A DNA stretch of 64,000 nt from Tetramitus jugosus (taxonomy: Eukaryota > Heterolobosea > Eutetramitea > Acrasida > Vahlkampfiidae): NCBI GenBank assembly GCA_937625935.1, contig OW569395.1:243065-307064 (forward strand). Reading direction: 5' to 3'. The notes below the pieces were generated by a model, which saw nothing but the letters and a program-made list of their open reading frames with translations, made no database searches and had not been told where the DNA came from. Within the stretch, counting starts at the first letter, position 1, and each line of letters begins with the position of its first letter. Positions 39,878 through 52,286 of this stretch are shown piece after piece. A program made the position numbers and the translations under genes.

Positions 39878-42800
39878 ATGATGAGATTTTTGTTTGTAGT
39901 GTTATGCTTTGCAAGTGTACTTTTTTTGCTCTTGCTCCGTGATACCACGGCCTCTCAAGACTATGGTTCCTTTTTGTCCCAACTTCAAGCCCTGACCGCA
40001 GAAGACATCCCATTTAGATCGCCAGTGATCCATCCTTTTCAGTCCAAAGAGGAGTTAGAGTTTGAATCACAAAGAGATCCCTTTGTGAGCTTCTCTGCAC
40101 GAGATTATCTCACGAGTGTGTCACGTGTGAAACACTTGGCTGATGTCGTTGTGAAACAAACCTTGTCCAAAAGAGCCATCAATCAAGCCAAGATGGAACT
40201 CTCCTCATTGCTACATGAACACTATCCTGTGAAGAAGAATATTAACCTCTTGGATCCCACTACCAATTCTAAGCTCGTGTTCCACTCTGATGCAAAAGTT
40301 CTTGCTGGTACAGTCTCATTGGCCAATGAAGCTTCCATTTCAGATGTGAAATGTCAAGATGAGAGTATTGTCGATATTCGAGTCAGTGATACCACAAGGA
40401 TTGCTCAGTGGATTCCAGGAACACGTATGATCATTCCCTCAAACTGGAAATGTGGTTCAGAACAGGCAGAAAACGAATCTGCAGTGTTCAGACTGATTAT
40501 CCGAAGAGAGGTGAAGGAGCGTGGGAATACCTCGTCTCCAACTTTGATTCGTTTCCACACACAGAAATTGCAACTTCATGACTTAATCGTGAACTCTAAA
40601 GTGACACTGCAATATGATCCTCCAGTGGACAAGATCTCACCATTGACACCAAGACCACCGCAGAATGTGATGACTTCGTTTGTATCAGGTACAAACAACA
40701 CTTGGCACAGTCTTTTCTCAACTTCTCAACACGCGCCAGGTCCACACAAACGATTGATTCCCTATTCTGGATCCGTTAAGAAAATGTTAAGTTTAGCCTC
40801 TTTTAACTATGATGATGATCAGTATGGTCCAAAGGAGGCTAATATGACGTTGTGGAGCGGAACTTCTGACTCTTATTCATACAATGTATATTGTGCCTCA
40901 TGTTTTGCTCATTTGAGTGTTGGGGTTCGTTTGGAACTTGAAACTGGCTGGCTCTCTATTGATCGAATTCGAGTCCTCGTGGGAGGAGTCATCGAGTATC
41001 AATATACGCTAGGGGGTAAGTTGGACATCAACTGGTTTTTAACAAAGAGAGCGGATATGTTGAAAGACATTTTTCTTGGTCAAGTTACCTTCAGCATTGG
41101 CTATATCCCTGTGGATATCACTTTCCATTTTGACTTTTCAATCGAGGTCACAGCCCAACTAGAAGCAGCTATTCACATTTCGCAGCATGGTTCTTTCCGC
41201 AGAGAGCTGTGGACTGGTTTTGAGTACTCTGGAGGCTCATTGCATCGTGTTGATGACTCAGAGTACGGGTCTCCTCATTTTGAAAGGCCTTCGTTGTTCG
41301 CGAACGGAAGTGCAGAAGTCAGGTTAAATATGATTCCAACACTCAAAATTAACCTATGGGGAAGTCTATATTCAGAAGCAACAATTGTTCCGTATTCTGG
41401 ACTAAACATTGACTCCAGTTCAGGTAACTCTTGTCCTACCAGTGATGTGCATTATCAATTTTACTGGGGCGTCGATGCCTACGTCAAGGTCACCCGATTT
41501 AGACTTCCTAGCTTCCTGGGAGGTTCCGATTTGTCAAATAGTGTTGGTCTACCCTGGGAATCAAGTGTTTTTGCTCTTGTAAGCAAGACTCCTATGAGCT
41601 GCAGTTTTTGTTCAGGTTGCGTACTAAACACTATCCGATCGATCACTTTTGATGATCGAGTACTAGATATGCCGTACAAAGTAACTCCTATTTCTACGAT
41701 TGCATCACTCGAAATTACTCTTGGTCTGTATAGCGGAAGTTCAGATAATTACTTGTATATTCCTACGTATCGCATACAAACTGAAACATTATCCTGCACA
41801 AATGGTTGTACGTTCAAGTCTATTGTTCTCAACAATATCAATCCAAAGAAAAAGCTCAGAATTGATCGTATGATCTATAAAACTTTGGCTGGAGACCCTA
41901 TCGTAGCTACATATGATGTCTCGTTTGACATTATCTCATCGATGGGAAAACTCCTAATACCCTCTCAATATCATACAGCGACGCCCAGGGTTCCTTTGTT
42001 TTTGTCGACGGAGTGATTTGGGAGAATACTGGTCTTATTGTGCAATCTAACAATTCGATATATCTCTCCGTCTGTAGTATTGTCGACTCACCCACTTCCT
42101 ATCAATTTTCATTCGTTTATCTAACGGCTGAAGGAGATATAGCTTCACCCATACAAAGAACGATGGATGGGAGGGATAGTAGATTAGTGACTCGGTTTTC
42201 AGCCGATGGCAATATTTACATTCCTGACAGAGTTGTCATGAGATTAAATACTCATTTTGGTGAAGTTGATGCATATTGTGTGCTGGTTGGTATCACTGCC
42301 AATCTGGAGGAGGAGATACTTGACTATATGCCAATCCTCTCCCAACAAAAACAAGAAACAGCAAATCTCAAACTTGTTATTAGTGATCGTTATGAGCACT
42401 ATACTGCCGTTGCTCATGTTGTCTCCAGATCAAATGTATCACGATTTACTCTCTCTCTTGAAATCTATTCACGAGTAGAGATGGGATCAGTCGTCCCCTT
42501 AAATTACGCAATGGAGAATCTAACAAGTCTATTTGAAATTGATTTATCAGATGAAGATCCTTCTATCGTTTATGATTATTATGTGGAGATTACAAAAATA
42601 TTGGGGGATGCATCCTACTTGGTATGTGGTATGACTGAGGACCAAGACTGGTCCAAAGAAATTCGTGCAAATAGTACTGGTGATTTTGTAGAACGTCATA
42701 AGTTGATTGTGCGAGGTCAAGAATTTCTCATCTTGATTCGAAATGCAATGTTCCTCAAAGTATTTTCTCTCATCAAGTTGTATCCTGGCCTTAGTTCTTA

Positions 42801-44082
42801 TCATAACATTGGGTTCCCTCCCTCACTCGATTTAATAACTATGGAAAAAACATTTGTTGCACTGCATTCTCGCCACGATATCGAAAGACTTCACTTTAAG
42901 ATTGTTGCCTATGAATCTGTGGATATCAAGTGTGAACAATGTTATTTCGACGTATCTTTTAGGCTAGTTGAGCTACCAGAGTATCGGATTGTTCAGGATA
43001 TTCGTGTTTTATCCAACGTGTCCAATGTTGTAGAAACTACTATTGAGTTAGGAAATTTGGAAACAAATGGTATAACTTTGAGCACTATTCTCGAGAATTT
43101 TAACGTTGAGGTCATAGTTCGTCCAGTATCAGCTACACCTTTCACTGTCCGAATATTCTTCTCCCAATCATTAGTTGTTCAACAACTCGCCAAGCAGCAG
43201 GGAGTCATCGAACAAAATCAAGTACTTCACTATTATATTCCCAAACACTTGATTCAAAATTATCGAGGTGTTGTAGTAGAGGTATTGTCGTTGGAAGGAG
43301 TCAACGGTAACATTGATCTCATCGTTGGCCAACCAGGTCTCATTCCCTATCAAGCCGCGCCAAGCACCATTCTAGTTGACAGCTCAGGATCAGGAAACTA
43401 TACCGCATTGGCCCGGATGTTTGACTCACCTACCCAAACACGAAACCTCAGATTCCAACCAGATAACTATTATCTTTCTGTTTCAGCCGCGAGAAACACG
43501 AAATATTTGATGAACATTAGAGAGTTGTTGCCTGGATCTATCACTGTACAAATCAGAGGAAACAAATTGAATGAATCCAGTGTGGTAGTAGTGAATGATG
43601 GATTGGAAGTCACTCTGCTGATTGAGCAAGGGGATCAGAAGTGGAATACTGAGCTCGTTGTTCCATCAGAGCGCGGATCTCTTTTGGCACAAGAGTTGCT
43701 CAGCCAACTCAAGAGTAGTAAGAATTATACCAATGGGTGGAACAAGCAGGTGTTACCAAAGCTCACTTCCCTTCTTCGAAATGTAACAATGATGAACCAA
43801 GTTATCTTCTTGTCCAGTCCCTTCGAGTTAGTTATTCGTATTCCGGCGATCAAAGAGTACCAGTTATCTGTTGCGGAAACCGAAATTATCACACTTTCAA
43901 AAGTTGATCCAATGTTCTTCTCTACAGGAGAAACATCCATGGAGGTGAAGGGCTCTTTTTCTCTGTTCACTCCACCATCAGTTGACACCTCAGCAAGCAC
44001 CATTAATTTTGCAGTAAGAGGCCAAAGATACAACATTGTTATTGTCCTGCTTGCTCTTTTTGCTTATGTAGTTCTGCAATAA
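39878..44082 (+). pseudogene. Large secreted/GPI-type protein split by one frameshift
   Basis: From the ATG at 39878 there is a clear signal peptide (MRFLFVVLCFASVLFLLLL). The frame is open for 713 codons and ends in an out-of-frame stop at 42016. The next frame, open from about 41965, carries the natural sequel (SYSDAQGSFVFVDGVIWENT) for another 690 codons. It ends in a hydrophobic tail (IVIVLLALFAYVVLQ) with no basic residues after it, typical of a GPI signal. The break lies between about 41955 and 42000, near ACCCTCTC; no GT-AG intron fits. Together about 1400 residues, beta-rich with many N-glycosylation sites. Family not recognised. Either a recent pseudogene or a base-call error. Confidence 0.65.
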
Positions 44083-44147
44083 AGATATCGATTTAGACTG
44101 GTTCCACCGCATGCTTTTCCAACATGTTGTTTATTACATTATTACAA

Positions 44148-45449
<1,302 letters not shown>

Positions 45450-45785
45450 CTATACTTTTGATTCGTTGATTTGATGTTTTTTTTGGTTGGGAGCAAGCTT
45501 GCTCTCTAATTTGTGATCTGGGCAGCTTGCTGTTTTGTTCACCCATTCAACAGAATTTTATTGAAGGTAAACTGAGTTTTTGATACCCTAAATTGCCAAA
45601 CAAGGTTGTTGTTTCGGGGGAGTTTCGGACACCAATTTCTCCGTTGAACAAAAGGAGTTTTTTCTGAATACAATATGGTTATTTATTACCATCATCATCA
45701 AATTTTGTTGAGCCTATGCTGTGTGTACCTTGTGTCTTCATCGTTTGGATAAAGCTTTCTCCTAGTTTATACAAAATCTACATGT

Positions 45786-46295
45786 TCACAAGAGTACTCC
45801 AATAAAATGACCCAATCTCTCTCTTCTCTCAGGAACACGACCTGTGGTAGGCAATCCATAGGCAGTCAACAAAGCATCAATGTCCCCTCCAGTCATTGTG
45901 TTTCTTACATCTTGTGCTCTGTTTGGAAAGTTTGGAGGAACAATACCTTCATTGGTTTCGAGTCCTTGAAGAGTACCAGTACCAGCGTTAGCATTGTGGA
46001 TTCTAGCACAGTTTCTTCGTTCCATTAGGTCCATTCTATGTGTAATCTGGGTATTCACATCATGGATGGAATTTTGTAGGTTGGTGTTCATGGTGTTCAT
46101 GTTGGTGTTCATGGTGTTCACGGTGGCAACGAGAGCGTTCAATCCAGTTTGAAGAGCAGTCAGTTGCTCTGGCACGTTTGCTAGTTGATTGGTCAAAGTG
46201 GTCAACTCTTCAACAGGGATGTCACAGGCAGTACCTTGAGTGTTATTGATGAGATCTTGAGGAGAATTGTTCATTTTGGGTTGATTAGAAGCCAT
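45786..46295 (-). CDS. Coiled-coil protein with SAP-like C-terminus, copy A
   Basis: A 169-residue protein. The middle is a coiled coil with MNTNMNT repeats (about 60-85). The C-terminal 35 residues ([24 protein letters not shown]) resemble a SAP-type helix-extended DNA-binding motif in spacing (LLxxYGLPxxG...RL). Function unknown; a small DNA- or RNA-associated protein is possible. A near-identical paralog lies at 48137-48664, and the two ORFs appear base-for-base identical over their C-terminal 320 bp. It follows METAP2 in the same orientation. Confidence 0.65.
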   Translation of the reverse strand: MASNQPKMNNSPQDLINNTQGTACDIPVEELTTLTNQLANVPEQLTALQTGLNALVATVNTMNTNMNTMNTNLQNSIHDVNTQITHRMDLMERRNCARIHNANAGTGTLQGLETNEGIVPPNFPNRAQDVRNTMTGGDIDALLTAYGLPTTGRVPERRERLGHFIGVLL

Positions 46296-46331
46296 GAGTG
46301 TTATTTTGTTATTGGTTGTAGTAGAAGTAGC

Positions 46332-46339
46332 GCGCGAAA
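46332..46339 (-). promoter_or_regulatory. E2F-like box upstream of SAP-like copy A
   Basis: GCGCGAAA (TTTCGCGC from the gene), about 37 bp before the ATG; a second partial site, GCGCCAA, is at 46370. Confidence 0.45.
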
Positions 46340-46356
46340 AAGTTCCATCAATTCAT

Positions 46357-47246
46357 TGAACCGAAAAGTGCGCCAACTGTTACATTACAGAGAAGGTTGA
46401 CCAACTTTTTAACGTTCCTTCATTCCTTGTTAAGTTCACTTGTGTTCATGCAACTCACACTGGAAATAACCTTAAGACGGTTAAGTTTATCAACAAGATT
46501 CCATCTACGATCACCAAGACCACATCCATTCCGGTTTCCTTAGCTCTCAACAATTGTGTTAGCGTCGGGACTATTGAGACAGTTACTTTGACAGTAAAAC
46601 GACAGAGATGGAGCATGTCGTTGTCTGTCGAGGTTGATGAGATGCTTGAGCTGCAGCCCTTGTTGCACATGATCTTAATCGCTTGATCGGCTTGTTTTCT
46701 AGAAATAGGAAATCCATGTCTCGAGTGCTATCCAAAACGACACTGGGTGCGATACGTCCATCAAATCGGCGTCAGGTTTCTCAGATTTGATAAGTGAAGT
46801 TTTTTTGGTGAGACACCAATCGATCTACCCTAATCTGCTGTGACAACCTTCCAATTCATCTATGTCATACTCGCGAGATGGAGTACTAGAACAGCCATGG
46901 CATTCGTATCCCTTTGCACCCCATCATACTTCAGAATACGCTCTATCGTGGTCGTTCATTGCAACGAAATCAGAGCAAGTTGGGAGTTGGCTTGCACCAA
47001 TTATGATATTGTGACCTTTGCAAAAAGGAAAACCTGTGAAATCATTAAATTATAGTATCATTCGTGCCGTCTTTGTTTCAAGAACCAGAAAGAAAAGTGG
47101 TATCTACCAATATCTCAGGAGAACCGTCATCTGCTGAGGTAAGCATTTTCCCTTTCGACATGAAACCATTTGACAAGTTTAAAATCAACAGTTGTCGGTC
47201 TTTATTGGGTAACTTCATTTGCCAAGGAAACACTGAGCTACTTTAA
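46357..47246 (+). other. Coding-like fragments of an unknown protein
   Basis: This 0.9-kb stretch separates the two copies of the duplication. Its plus strand has three protein-like frames in succession: 46366-46684 (with TVKRQRWSMSLSVEVDEMLE near the end, no ATG), 46850-47020 (SYSRDGVLEQPWHSYPF), and 47064-47246 (FQEPERKVVSTNISGEPSSA followed by a GTAAGC donor-like site). They cannot be joined with confidence. Either a multi-exon gene or a decayed one; no family recognised. Confidence 0.3.
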
Positions 47247-47455
47247 GCAGTACAACAGTCATACTCATTCTATTTACACAATAAGCAGAATCAATCAACT
47301 TGCATCAGTTTACTAGGAGAAGAATAGAAACTTCAAGGACATAGTGAAATCAGAAGGCCTCACAATAGGACAAGTTTCATTGATAGGTGAATGAAGTGTC
47401 AAAGTTCAAGCTGATGGGAAAAGAATAGGCAAATTAAGCTTGGCAATTAAGTTGG

Positions 47456-47811
47456 TCAACATTGAACAAAGTCCAATGCACCATCAGGAAGATTATTTAC
47501 AACAAGAACATCTCCTACCTCTAAAAGGTGTAAAGGAGAAACAAAGCGGATGGAAAAAACTGTTACATGAGGAATAATGGTTATGAACTTCACAACCAGC
47601 ATGATATTGACAATCACCACAAGTATGTTCCCAACAACTACATGCATAACCACATATTCCGAAACATTTCCTGTAGGGACTAGGACATGCTTCATTCTCA
47701 TTCCTTCACCACTCGGACTTTGGTTCTCTATTGATTCTGTACTTGTATGTGAGAGCATTAGGTACCACAATGCGAAAACATGTGTAACATGGACCCTAAC
47801 GTTCTTCCTTG
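47456..47811. other. Insert next to the duplicated METAP2 fragment
   Basis: No gene seen. This stretch has no counterpart next to the original METAP2 gene and marks the outer edge of the duplication. Confidence 0.35.
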
Positions 47812-47939
47812 CAGCAACAGAAACAGTAGCTTCACCACCACCATTGGTAGCTTCTGTGGCGGCTGCCTTCTTCTTGAGCTTCTTCTTGTTCACCTTTTTC
47901 TCCGTGGTTGGTTCAGCTTGTTGCACAGTAGTCGCTGCC
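47812..47939 (-). pseudogene. Duplicated METAP2 N-terminal fragment
   Basis: The minus strand repeats the METAP2 leader ([20 protein letters not shown] then [13 protein letters not shown]) with few changes. It lacks the start codon: the sequence jumps from GCTGCC to the intergenic CAGCTTGCTG, which in the original copy lies about 110 bp further upstream. The rest of METAP2 is absent. A dead piece carried along by the segmental duplication. Confidence 0.85.
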
Positions 47940-48136
47940 CAGCTTGCTGTTTTGTCTCATTCAACAGAATTTTATTGAAGGTAAACTGTATACAACAAAA
48001 GTTTTTCAGATACAATTTGGTTTGTTTATTACTATCATCATCAAATTTTGTTGGACCCATGCTGATGAATCTGTGTACCTTGTGCTTCATCGTTAGGAAA
48101 AAGCTTTCTCCTAATTTATATACAAAATCTACATGT

Positions 48137-48664
48137 TCACAAGAGTACTCCAATAAAATGACCCAATCTCTCTCTTCTCTCAGGAACACGACCTGTGGTA
48201 GGCAATCCATAGGCAGTCAACAAAGCATCAATGTCCCCTCCAGTCATTGTGTTTCTTACATCTTGTGCTCTGTTTGGAAAGTTTGGAGGAACAATACCTT
48301 CATTGGTTTCGAGTCCTTGAAGAGTACCAGTACCAGCGTTAGCATTGTGGATTCTAGCACAGTTTCTTCGTTCCATTAGGTCCATTCTATGTGTAATCTG
48401 GGTATTCACATCATGGATGGAATTTTGTAGGTTGGTGTTCATGGTGTTCATGGTGGTGTTCATGGTGTTCATGTTGGTGTTCATGTTGGTGTTCATGGTG
48501 TTCACGGTGGCAACGAGAGCGTTCAATCCAGTTTGAAGAGCAGTCAGTTGCTCTGGCACATTTGCGAGCTGATTGGTCAAATTGGTGAATTCTTCAACAA
48601 CGACAGTGGTGTTGTTGGTGAGACCCTGGAGGGCATTGCTAAACTTGGGTTGATCAAAAGCCAT
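48137..48664 (-). CDS. Coiled-coil protein with SAP-like C-terminus, copy B
   Basis: A 175-residue paralog of the gene at 45786. The first 30 residues differ ([15 protein letters not shown] against MASNQPKMNNSPQDL). The coiled coil has extra MNT units, and the C-terminal 100 residues are identical. The same downstream sequence follows the stop. Identity is much higher inside the ORF than in the flanks, pointing to gene conversion or a selective constraint. Role unknown. Confidence 0.65.
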   Translation of the reverse strand: MAFDQPKFSNALQGLTNNTTVVVEEFTNLTNQLANVPEQLTALQTGLNALVATVNTMNTNMNTNMNTMNTTMNTMNTNLQNSIHDVNTQITHRMDLMERRNCARIHNANAGTGTLQGLETNEGIVPPNFPNRAQDVRNTMTGGDIDALLTAYGLPTTGRVPERRERLGHFIGVLL

Positions 48665-48736
48665 GGGTGTTTGGTTGGATTTTTTTGTTCAGTACGAAGC
48701 AATAAAAAGTTCCATCAATTTATGGAATAGTAAAGC

Positions 48737-48761
48737 GCGCCAAACACAAAAAAGGCGGGAA
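48737..48761 (-). promoter_or_regulatory. E2F-like boxes upstream of SAP-like copy B
   Basis: GCGCCAAA at 48737-48744 and GGCGGGAA about ten bases further on, both E2F-type cores, 75-95 bp before the ATG of copy B. Confidence 0.45.
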
Positions 48762-48914
48762 TGTGATCTCTTACAAAAAACTGACCTTACAACAAAAAAA
48801 CCAATTTCCGAGATAGAAAACTTGGGATCTCTCTTCAAGTTCCAACACAAGCTCTATCTCTTCTGCTGGCGGACAATTTTGATTTGAATGTACCACTTCG
48901 CATATTGGTGTGAC

Positions 48915-49526
48915 TCAGCAGAAGAAAAGAACGAAAGATGTGCCTTGGATGCTTTCTCTGACAACAGATTCCAATTGCTTGATGAGATGCAAAGCTAGTC
49001 CTTCAGTATGCCTCGACAGATGGTCCTTGGGTCGTGCTCTCTCTGACTCCCAAGTATATGATTTCGCCTTAGAAATTGCAAGGCTGATATGCTTTGCCAT
49101 AGTTGTTTCCCAATCTACTTTATATCGAAACTCACCGTTTTGCACTCAAGCTCCAAATGCTCCAAATGCTCCGTACAGTGAGTCGAGCAAAGGTAGGCAC
49201 TTTTCTCACACTCGCAAATTCAGAATGCCAATTTGTGGACGACCATACTTTATGTTCGGGAAGTACCAGCAATTGCGATTCTTTGGTCCTTTCTGTTGAT
49301 GATCCCACGGTCACGACATGATTAAAATGAAACAGACCTGTTTCTTCAGTTTGAAGGTTAGTTCCCTTCCACCAACCACTGAAAATGTTTTGAGAGATTT
49401 GTTCCCAAGACTTGTGTGCTTTCATTTGCAGCACCTTGCTGGAATGGGTGTTGGAATGGGTGTTGGTTTAGGTTGGAGTTTGGATTTGTCCTGGGCTAGA
49501 AGATGGGCAAGGAGTGATTTTTTCAT
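48915..49526 (-). CDS. Possible four-exon small gene, unrecognised
   Basis: The minus strand downstream of the OCA2-like gene has coding-like pieces that can be joined: an ATG at 49526 with a KPTPIPTPIPA run, then GWWKGTNLQTEE, then ERTKESQLLVLPEHKVWSS, then NGEFRYKVDWETTMAKHISL through to a stop at 48915. The joints use CATTTTCAG and CATCAACAG acceptors and GTGCTG, GTCTGT and GTGTGA donors, which are weak. A TATTTTCAG acceptor-like site precedes the ATG, so another exon may lie upstream. No family recognised. The exon model is tentative. Confidence 0.35.
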
Positions 49527-49607
49527 GTTGAGTTTGGAAACGATGTGTTCAACATCGGTGTTAACTTTATCTGAAAAATAGATTGAATTGTACAAAATTG
49601 TTATGCG

Positions 49608-52028
49608 TTATGCTAGACCAATCTTCCACCAGACATGAACACAAATCAAGTAAATGTTTGCAATTGAGATTGTAACTAACAATGTAGGCATACCTGCCTT
49701 CAAAAATTGGAAGAAAGAAATGGGAGTATGTTCCTGTTCTGCAATACCGGCAGCAATCAAGTTGGCACTGGCACCAATTAAAGTACCGTTTCCACCGAGT
49801 GTAACACCAAGAGCAACTGACCAAACGAGAGGTGCGATAGGCATGTTGGCTCCATCAGCAAGTTGCAAAACAACAGGAATAAATGCACTGACACATGCAA
49901 CATTATCAATCAATGCAGAAACGAATGCACTAGCCCACATGATGATAGTGATAGCAACAACCAATCGATATCTTTCGTCAATTTGCAAAATGATGTTACT
50001 TGTGCTACTGCCAACAAAGTCAATGAGACCAAGCTCTTCAACACCGCTCATCAACATGAACAAACTACCAAAGAACAATAGTGTAACCCATTCAACCTTT
50101 TCCACAATTTCTGCAAACTGATTTCCATTCAAGTTGGCCAACAAGAGCATGCTTGTTGCACCAATGACTGCAATCCAAGGCAAACTCAAATCGAGGAAAG
50201 ATCTAAAGAATGGTGCGCAAAAGAACATGAGAACAACCAGAACAAGCACCGCACTGCAAATGAAGAATAATCGCTTGTCATGAATAGGATATTGCTTTTC
50301 CAAGTCATCAATATCTACAGTGTGAACAAAAGTTTCGTCTCGTTTCTTGATCATTTCCAATTCACTGTTCAATTCATCGACGTGCTTCATCAACATTTGT
50401 CTCACTTGTTTCTCCTCTACTGTACAATCACCAATCTGTCTTAAGCTGTTCATCCAAATTTCAATTTCTTTCTCTTTGGCCAACAATTCATCATTCAAGA
50501 TTGGTTTTTGTGTAAAGATATTCCTAAAAAGCACAAACCGAATGAGTAACATGGTGGCAATAATATTCATAATGGTAGAGGGAATGATATAAAGTGATAA
50601 CTTGAAGAATGTGATTCCACGTTGACGAATATCTGGATTATTGACGATCAATACCAAGTCACCAACAGCAGTACTTCCACCTCCAATGTTACTCATCATA
50701 ACAATTGAAATCATGAGAGGAATTGGAGAAATATTAATCACTTTGCACAAACGAATCGAAACTGGTATCAAAAGCAATATAGTGGTGACATTATCGAGCA
50801 CAGCACTCACAATAGCCGTAAATATACAAAGAATAAGTGTCAATAACCAAATTTTGCCTCGAGATATCTTATACGCCTTAATGGCCATAAATTCAAAGAA
50901 ACCAGTTTTGCTGTAAACGCCAACCATGATCATCATACCAAACAACAGCCCAACAGTTTCAAATTTGATCCAATGTGCCACTTCTTCGAAACTGGGTCTC
51001 CGTTTCAGTATGGTCAATGTCGAAAGAGTAACCATGGCTCCCAACATGGCTGCAATAGTACGATGAACTAAATCAAAAATGATCAGGATGTAGACAGACA
51101 CTAGAATCAATGCAGCAAACAATACTCGATAATCAACGAGCTTGGAACTACGGAAAATGTCCATGGAAAATGGAACGGGAAACAATGAATCAGTTTCGAT
51201 TGCAATTCTCAATGGAGCTTGACTCAATGGCCTCTTTTGCATTTTTGTTGCATCTCCATCGACAGTTTGCCAATAATATTGACCTACGGTACGGAATTCG
51301 AACCATTTTGCACCATTACCTTCCTTGTAATCCTCTGGACGAGTCAATGGAGGTGTCTCTTTGGTGATATCAGGCAATTCAAATTTAAAAGTTTGATTTT
51401 CAACTGGAAGCCATCTATTTTCGACATTGTACTCAAATTTGAAATGAATACTATGATTTCTTTGTGGAAATGGTTTTGACACCATCATGAAATCATCATC
51501 ATCATTATTACTACTAGTAGTCATAAATACATGATCATCATCTTTCATTGTTTTCATGCTATTGTTACTGTAATAGAGATAATAGGATGGAGAGAGAGCA
51601 AACCATGTACGAATCACATCTTTCGATTCACTTCCGCGATTCAAATCGATAAACAAAGGTCTTCTTGAAACAATGGCATAGCTCTCCACATACTTATCCT
51701 CCTGTTCCTTATGCACCACGAACAAAATGACAAAACCAATATAGACACTCATCAATAAAATAGTTGACAAATGTTTGGATATCCATTTGAGAGTTTTGCT
51801 CAAGAATTGAAGACGAGAGATCATTTTGTTTTTTTTTCTTATTGGACGATCATCAGCATCATCATCATCAGCATCAAAAGGATCCTGTGGTTGTTCATGG
51901 TTCAGACCATCAGCATCGTCAACGTCCTTTTGATTATTGACATCTTGAGAATAGTGAATAAGGGGAGATGAAAGAAGTTGAAAGGATTCTTCTTCATGAG
52001 AGCTTGGTGGTGGCTTTTCAATGTTCAT
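49608..52028 (-). CDS. OCA2/P-protein-like ion transporter
   Basis: An 806-residue protein of the ion transporter superfamily (ArsB/NhaD/OCA2). The core tracks the melanosomal P protein closely: VHRTIAAMLGAMV, HWIKFETVGLLFGMMIMVG, SAVLDNVTTILLLIPVSIRL, MSNIGGGSTAVGD, then VEWVTLLFFGSLFMLMSGVE, SALIDNVACVSAFIPVV and LGGNGTLIGASANLIAAGIAEQ. About twelve membrane helices. A hydrophilic acidic N-terminus and an N-terminal luminal domain (about 100-290) precede the core. OCA2 moves anions or protons and sets the pH of melanosomes; here an acidic vesicle is likely. One notable change: VGDLVLIVNN where OCA2 has GDPPNVIIV, so the ion site differs. Confidence 0.88.
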   Translation of the reverse strand: MNIEKPPPSSHEEESFQLLSSPLIHYSQDVNNQKDVDDADGLNHEQPQDPFDADDDDADDRPIRKKNKMISRLQFLSKTLKWISKHLSTILLMSVYIGFVILFVVHKEQEDKYVESYAIVSRRPLFIDLNRGSESKDVIRTWFALSPSYYLYYSNNSMKTMKDDDHVFMTTSSNNDDDDFMMVSKPFPQRNHSIHFKFEYNVENRWLPVENQTFKFELPDITKETPPLTRPEDYKEGNGAKWFEFRTVGQYYWQTVDGDATKMQKRPLSQAPLRIAIETDSLFPVPFSMDIFRSSKLVDYRVLFAALILVSVYILIIFDLVHRTIAAMLGAMVTLSTLTILKRRPSFEEVAHWIKFETVGLLFGMMIMVGVYSKTGFFEFMAIKAYKISRGKIWLLTLILCIFTAIVSAVLDNVTTILLLIPVSIRLCKVINISPIPLMISIVMMSNIGGGSTAVGDLVLIVNNPDIRQRGITFFKLSLYIIPSTIMNIIATMLLIRFVLFRNIFTQKPILNDELLAKEKEIEIWMNSLRQIGDCTVEEKQVRQMLMKHVDELNSELEMIKKRDETFVHTVDIDDLEKQYPIHDKRLFFICSAVLVLVVLMFFCAPFFRSFLDLSLPWIAVIGATSMLLLANLNGNQFAEIVEKVEWVTLLFFGSLFMLMSGVEELGLIDFVGSSTSNIILQIDERYRLVVAITIIMWASAFVSALIDNVACVSAFIPVVLQLADGANMPIAPLVWSVALGVTLGGNGTLIGASANLIAAGIAEQEHTPISFFQFLKAGMPTLLVTISIANIYLICVHVWWKIGLA

Positions 52029-52082
52029 GGCTGATTATTGTGCGGTTGTGTTGGAAAAGAAAGAACGGAGAATAGAGCATTA

Positions 52083-52155
52083 CTCCGATTTTCCAAAAGG
52101 AACCTATCCGAATTTCCGACCCGACCCATCCGACTATCCGAATAGTTGCGCGAAA
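52083..52155. promoter_or_regulatory. Shared promoter with TCCGA cluster and E2F-like box
   Basis: The 258-bp interval between the divergent OCA2-like and P-ATPase genes has five TCCGA pentamers between 52083 and 52141 (two within CTATCCGAAT direct repeats), followed by GCGCGAAA at 52148-52155. This looks like a bidirectional regulatory region. Confidence 0.45.
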
Positions 52156-52286
52156 CGTCTCGGAATAGGACGTCCTGGAAATCTTGGGAAACCCGGTTTG
52201 ACTAAGAATAACACAAGTTATGCACCTGAAATTCGTGTTATTCAGACCACACATTATTCAAAAACAATATCATAACACACAAGAAA

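Noticed and set aside
49526-49607. C-terminal extension of the OCA2-like protein by splicing into the downstream exon
   Set aside because: The protein already ends where family members end, and the donor (GTCTAG) would be poor.
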